This document shows positions 60,969 to 64,000 of a stretch of 64,000 nucleotides of DNA, piece by piece. The stretch's first letter is position 1. Each line of letters opens with the position of its first letter. Under the pieces are notes generated by a model. The model saw only the letters and a program-made list of their open reading frames with translations, was not told the origin of the DNA and ran no database searches. Source of the stretch: Acidisarcina polymorpha (GTDB lineage Bacteria; Acidobacteriota; Terriglobia; Terriglobales; Acidobacteriaceae). Location of the stretch: NCBI RefSeq assembly GCF_003330725.1, contig NZ_CP030840.1, positions 4,836,001-4,900,000 of the forward strand. The letters are read 5' to 3'. Both the position numbers and the translations under genes were made by a program.

Positions 60969-61309
60969 GGGACCTCCCAGCCAGTGGGACAAGGCGATCT
61001 TGGGGGACTGCGAAGGCAAACGACTCGTTGGTAGCAGACCGGGAACCGGTCTTTCAGAAGCACCTACCAAAATGACGAGAAGAGCGTTTCACAGGATCTA
61101 TGTTGCGGGGACGGCACAAACCAGGTTCGATGGCTGCTGTAAACGCTCCATTTCCGCCGCAATCTGAGGGACAAACTCTTGTGACTGCTGGATGATTTTG
61201 CTTGGCAATTTTCCTGTTTAGAGGGTATCGCCGAGTGAACCCGCAGAGCTTAGCTGTTCAAATTGGCGTGAACGGCGTTTCTCGTTCACAGAAGACGGGG
61301 GCGTCCGGG
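60969..61309. other. Intergenic stretch with a possible gene remnant
   Basis: No complete gene. On the minus strand a segment ending in TAG at 61098-61100 reads as a protein-like helix (KIIQQSQEFVPQIAAEMERL) for about 38 codons, without start or ribosome site. It may be the tail of a lost gene, or chance. The rest shows nothing. Confidence 0.3.
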
Positions 61310-62233
61310 TCACTTTGTCTCGATGCTGCCTTCCAGTGTGGCATCGGTTGTCAGTGCTGCAACCGTCTCGGCCCAGGCGGGTTCTCCGGGGTGGAGCGCG
61401 CTGCGGAGGAAGGCTGTTGAAAGGCGCTGGATCGCGGAGACCCGCTGGGGTCGTTCGTCCGTCGTCTCGCGCACCTCGTATCCGGGGATGCCGCCAAGCG
61501 AATGTTCGCCACCAAAGGCCGTGAACAACGCCTTGGGGGATGGGCTCAGATCGTAGGCGTCGCGCCACCAGTCGGCGCCGCGTGTCGAAAGCCTGCTCAT
61601 GTCATGGTCGCCCACGACGAGCAGGGTTGGTGCCGTCATGGTCGAGAAATCTGGATACATGAACGGAAAGGTGCGAGCTGCATGTTCGGTCAGGTCGTTG
61701 CCGCTGCCGGGCGCCGCGAGCAGCACGCCCGCCTTGATGCGAGCGTCCTGCCTGTTGACCACCGATTCGTCGTCAGGATCTGGATGGGTGACACCGAGCA
61801 AGGTGCCGGCGGTCTGCCCACCCCAAGAATGACCGGCAACCGCGATGCGCGAGCGGTCGAGCCGTCCCCGGATCATCGGTGCCTCGCTCTCGATGCGATC
61901 GAGTCCGTCGAGCACGGCCGCCAAGTCTTCCTCACGGAAGCGCCAGAGCTGCGGGCGGCGAGGATCGTCCGGCGCGAGGCCCAGCGTTCGCGAATCCAGG
62001 TGCGTCGGTTGGATCACGACAAAGCCATGCGCCGCCCAATAGTCAGTGAGGGGGCCGTAGGCGTGAAGCGACTGACCGTTGCCGTGCGAGAAAATGATGA
62101 CGGACAGCGCGTCGCCCGTGATTGGTGCGGACACTCTAACGTGCAGGTCAACGCCCCTGCGCGGTGACGGCAAGACAACGGGAGCGATGGAAACGACAGC
62201 GGATGGGCCGACTGCGGCGAGCGAACTGGACAT
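61310..62233 (-). CDS. Alpha/beta-hydrolase (dienelactone hydrolase/PAF-acetylhydrolase-like)
   Basis: A 307-residue serine hydrolase. The nucleophile elbow is IAVAGHSWGGQTAGTLL near 133, preceded by the oxyanion-type IIFSHGNGQSLHAYGPL near 46; an acid in LLVVGDHDMSRL and a histidine in FTAFGGEHSLGGI complete a triad. Similar proteins are annotated as predicted dienelactone hydrolases or PAF acetylhydrolase-like lipases; substrate unknown. A secretion signal is not clear. It lies alone, convergent with nothing, with the TetR gene 140 bases beyond its start. Confidence 0.88.
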   Translation of the reverse strand: MSSSLAAVGPSAVVSIAPVVLPSPRRGVDLHVRVSAPITGDALSVIIFSHGNGQSLHAYGPLTDYWAAHGFVVIQPTHLDSRTLGLAPDDPRRPQLWRFREEDLAAVLDGLDRIESEAPMIRGRLDRSRIAVAGHSWGGQTAGTLLGVTHPDPDDESVVNRQDARIKAGVLLAAPGSGNDLTEHAARTFPFMYPDFSTMTAPTLLVVGDHDMSRLSTRGADWWRDAYDLSPSPKALFTAFGGEHSLGGIPGYEVRETTDERPQRVSAIQRLSTAFLRSALHPGEPAWAETVAALTTDATLEGSIETK

Positions 62234-62373
62234 CAGACGGGTACCTCCAAACTAGCAAGCGGATCGATGATCTATTAAAGATTAATCGGATCGTTATTCC
62301 GCTCCATCTCGAACCGCGCTACAGGAACGGGAGCCGGAATAATTTCTCTTGTGTTTCAGAATGTTTGCAGCAG

Positions 62374-63120
62374 TCATGCGTCGTCCTTTCGGCGTTCCGG
62401 TTCAGACGGGTGGGTTTCGGTGCGAGGGAAAAGGTGCTCAACCACTTTGGGCAGGTAGCGGTTGACGAAATTCTTTGCTGTTGCACCCTTGAAGAACTGC
62501 ATCGCCTTCTCTTCAATCACCATGTTGGCAAGCCCGTGAAGGGCTGCAATGCCGCATAGCATCTCTGCCGAATCCTCGAAACTGCCCGGTTGCGGAACAG
62601 CGTTGGAACGGTAGGCGAGGACCGCATGTCCAAGGCGGATACCTGGCTCCTTGCTGGCCTTTGAGAGCCGTGGATCACTACGATCAACCAGATCGTTGCG
62701 AAACATCAGGCGGAAGTGCCCCGGGTAATCGATGGCGAATTTGATGAAGGCCAGTCCCACCGCGCGTACATCGGCAACGATGTCGTTCGAATGGCCAGCA
62801 CCGTCGATATACCTTCCCGCTCGTTCGTAGGCCAGAATCGCCACCTCCGTCAGAAGTCCTTTCGCTCCGCCGAAGTGATGCGCGGGCGCCGCAGGCGACA
62901 CACCGGCCCTCTGTGCGGCTGCACGTAGAGAAAAACCCTCGATGCCACCCTGCGCAATCATCTCGTCAGCAGCCTGGATGAGTGCCACGCGTAGATCGCC
63001 GTGATGGTAGCTGTCTCGTGCTTTGCAAATGATAGCAGGTTTATCTTGACGCTGTTTAGATAAGGGGTTAGTGTTGTGTAGAGTGGTCGAAGGGGTTGCC
63101 GAAGGATTGGTGCGGCTCAT
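62374..63120 (-). CDS. TetR-family transcriptional regulator
   Basis: A 248-residue regulator with a disordered, Ser/Thr/Asn-rich leader of about 30 residues, then the TetR helix-turn-helix (about 40-85; GFSLRAAAQRAGVSPAAPAH with HHFGGAKGLLTEVA) and a WHG-type C-terminal domain (AIDYPGHFRLMFRNDLVD). YHHGDLRVALIQAA is the common TetR-WHG opening and could mark the true domain start. It is divergent from an SDR gene at 63177, its likely target, across a 56-base spacer holding CTGTACAG. Confidence 0.9.
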   Translation of the reverse strand: MSRTNPSATPSTTLHNTNPLSKQRQDKPAIICKARDSYHHGDLRVALIQAADEMIAQGGIEGFSLRAAAQRAGVSPAAPAHHFGGAKGLLTEVAILAYERAGRYIDGAGHSNDIVADVRAVGLAFIKFAIDYPGHFRLMFRNDLVDRSDPRLSKASKEPGIRLGHAVLAYRSNAVPQPGSFEDSAEMLCGIAALHGLANMVIEEKAMQFFKGATAKNFVNRYLPKVVEHLFPRTETHPSEPERRKDDA

Positions 63121-63129
63121 AACTAAACA

Positions 63130-63137
63130 CTGTACAG
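63130..63137. promoter_or_regulatory. Possible operator in the TetR-SDR spacer
   Basis: CTGTACAG is a perfect 8-base palindrome centred 17 bases beyond the TetR start and 43 bases before the SDR start at 63177. TAAACA-like strings flank it on both sides. Location is right for TetR autoregulation; the arms are short. Confidence 0.4.
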
Positions 63138-63176
63138 ATAAACGCCGAGGAAATACATTTCCGGCTGGAGGAATGC

Positions 63177-63986
63177 ATGAGTAAGGTTTGGTTCATCACA
63201 GGAGCATCGCGCGGTTTTGGGCGTGTCTGGGCTGAGGCCGCATTGGAGCGCGGCGACAAGGTTGTCGCGACGGCTCGCAAACTGGAGAGCCTCGGGGATC
63301 TGAAGGAGCGATTTGGCGATAGCGTCCTGCCGTTAGAGCTGGATGTAACAAACGCCGTGCGTGTGCCCGTCGTGGTGCGCGAGGCCTTCGAGCACTTCGG
63401 GCGCGTCGATGTCCTGCTTAACAACGCCGGATACAGCCTGATTGCCACGACGGAGGAGGCAACTGACGAACAGATTGCAAACCTGTTCGACGCAAACTAC
63501 ACTGGCGTAGTGCGCGTTCTGCGCGCGGCTTTGCCCCTCATGCGGCAGCAGGGAGGCGGTCACATCCTCGGTGTGACAAGCAGCGTGGGTGTGGTCCCCG
63601 CACCGTTCATCGGTGTCTACTCCGCCACGAAAGCGGCTGCTGAAGCTTTGCACGAAGCTCTGGCCAAAGAGGTTGCGCAGTTCGGGATCAAGGTCACGAT
63701 GATCGAACCTGGAGCGTATGCCACGGAGTTTGGAAAGAGCGCTACGCGAGCGAACACGCTGGAGGTCTATGACACTCTCCGCAAGGACTTCATCGGCACC
63801 CTGATGAAGTTAGAGCGCGGCAATCCCAAAGCTACGGGAGAGGCCATCCTGAAAGTTGTGGATGCGCCGGAACCGCCGCTGCGCCTCATCCTTGGAAGCA
63901 CTGCGCTTCCAGAGATACGTTCGACGTATGCTGACCGACTCGCCACCTGGGATGCATGGAAGGCTGTTTCGGACTCCGCACAGTAA
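63177..63986 (+). CDS. SDR-family oxidoreductase
   Basis: A 269-residue classical SDR with the cofactor motif FITGASRGFGRVWAEAAL near residue 6, LLNNAGYSLIATTEEA, the Ser of GVTSSVGVVPAPFIG and the catalytic YSATKAAAEAL. The long C-terminal part, including MIEPGAYATEFG, fits the oxidoreductase SDR group often regulated by adjacent TetR genes. A GGAGGAA ribosome site precedes the ATG. Substrate unknown; it probably reduces carbonyls with NADPH. It ends just inside the window. Confidence 0.92.
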   Translation: MSKVWFITGASRGFGRVWAEAALERGDKVVATARKLESLGDLKERFGDSVLPLELDVTNAVRVPVVVREAFEHFGRVDVLLNNAGYSLIATTEEATDEQIANLFDANYTGVVRVLRAALPLMRQQGGGHILGVTSSVGVVPAPFIGVYSATKAAAEALHEALAKEVAQFGIKVTMIEPGAYATEFGKSATRANTLEVYDTLRKDFIGTLMKLERGNPKATGEAILKVVDAPEPPLRLILGSTALPEIRSTYADRLATWDAWKAVSDSAQ

Positions 63987-64000
63987 GGATCGACGCCTCT

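Noticed and set aside
61502-62167. 221-codon plus-strand frame opposite the alpha/beta hydrolase
   Set aside because: Antisense to a gene with a clear catalytic triad; no ribosome site.
1-64000. CRISPR array, tRNA or rRNA genes
   Set aside because: No regularly spaced long direct repeats, no cloverleaf with a CCA end and no rRNA signature were seen on reading through the window.

Overview
This is a 64-kb accessory, mobile-element-rich stretch of moderately GC-rich bacterial DNA. Gene content points to an acidobacterium of the Granulicella/Terriglobus/Edaphobacter kind: stacked Old Yellow Enzymes and SDRs, a small Crp/Fnr regulator, an Mla-type ABC operon, and a compact Trb/VirB conjugation operon with a TrwC relaxase. 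That assignment is inference from gene types; there is no rRNA, tRNA or core-genome marker here. The window could be part of a large plasmid or of an integrated conjugative element. No att site could be proven.

Region by region. (1) 0-11.7 kb: a redox and electrophile-handling neighbourhood, mostly on the minus strand (four SDRs, two Old Yellow Enzymes, one MDR oxidoreductase, an amidohydrolase, an ABM monooxygenase, a SnoaL-like protein). It has AraC and TetR regulators and a LysR gene whose start was lost when it was joined to an SDR gene. One Old Yellow Enzyme has lost its substrate-binding His/Asn pair. (2) 12.3-13.7 kb: an overlapping trio of serine resolvase, unknown protein and HNH protein. 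(3) 13.9-20.4 kb: a response regulator, a stress-type protein, a receiver-like protein, Crp/Fnr, then an MlaE-MlaF-MlaD lipid-transport operon. (4) 20.5-28.6 kb: gene remnants, a VOC protein and an ankyrin protein sharing an N-terminal module, a group II intron, a PadR-controlled secreted protein and an IS110-family element. (5) 29.1-31.1 kb: small plasmid-type genes including an XRE regulator and an SRAP (YedK/HMCES-like) protein.

(6) 31.3-42.8 kb is the most interesting block. A compact plus-strand operon encodes a calcineurin-like phosphoesterase (now frameshifted), a 351-residue helical protein, two different small P-loop GTPases and a 661-residue protein with the GAP1-type N-terminus. 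This set matches, by recognition, the predicted GTPase-centred conflict system families (GASH, DO-GTPase, GAP1). It is followed by a 1490-residue SF1 helicase with a C-terminal Vsr/DUF559-like nuclease, translationally coupled to a protein ending in a J-like domain that has RPD in place of HPD. I read this as one or two neighbouring antiphage or anti-plasmid systems carried as cargo.

(7) 42.8-59.5 kb: a nearly complete conjugation operon on the minus strand. In transcription order it is VirB2, VirB3, VirB4, VirB9, VirB10, small exported protein, VirB5, VirB6, small membrane protein, VirB8, VirB11, SSB, RepB-type primase, small protein, a nested inverted-repeat region that is a strong oriT candidate, a MobC-type accessory protein, coupling protein and MobF relaxase. 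(8) 59.5-64 kb: a divergent AAA/STAND-like ATPase preceded by three 15-bp-phased repeats, then an alpha/beta hydrolase and a TetR-SDR divergent pair.
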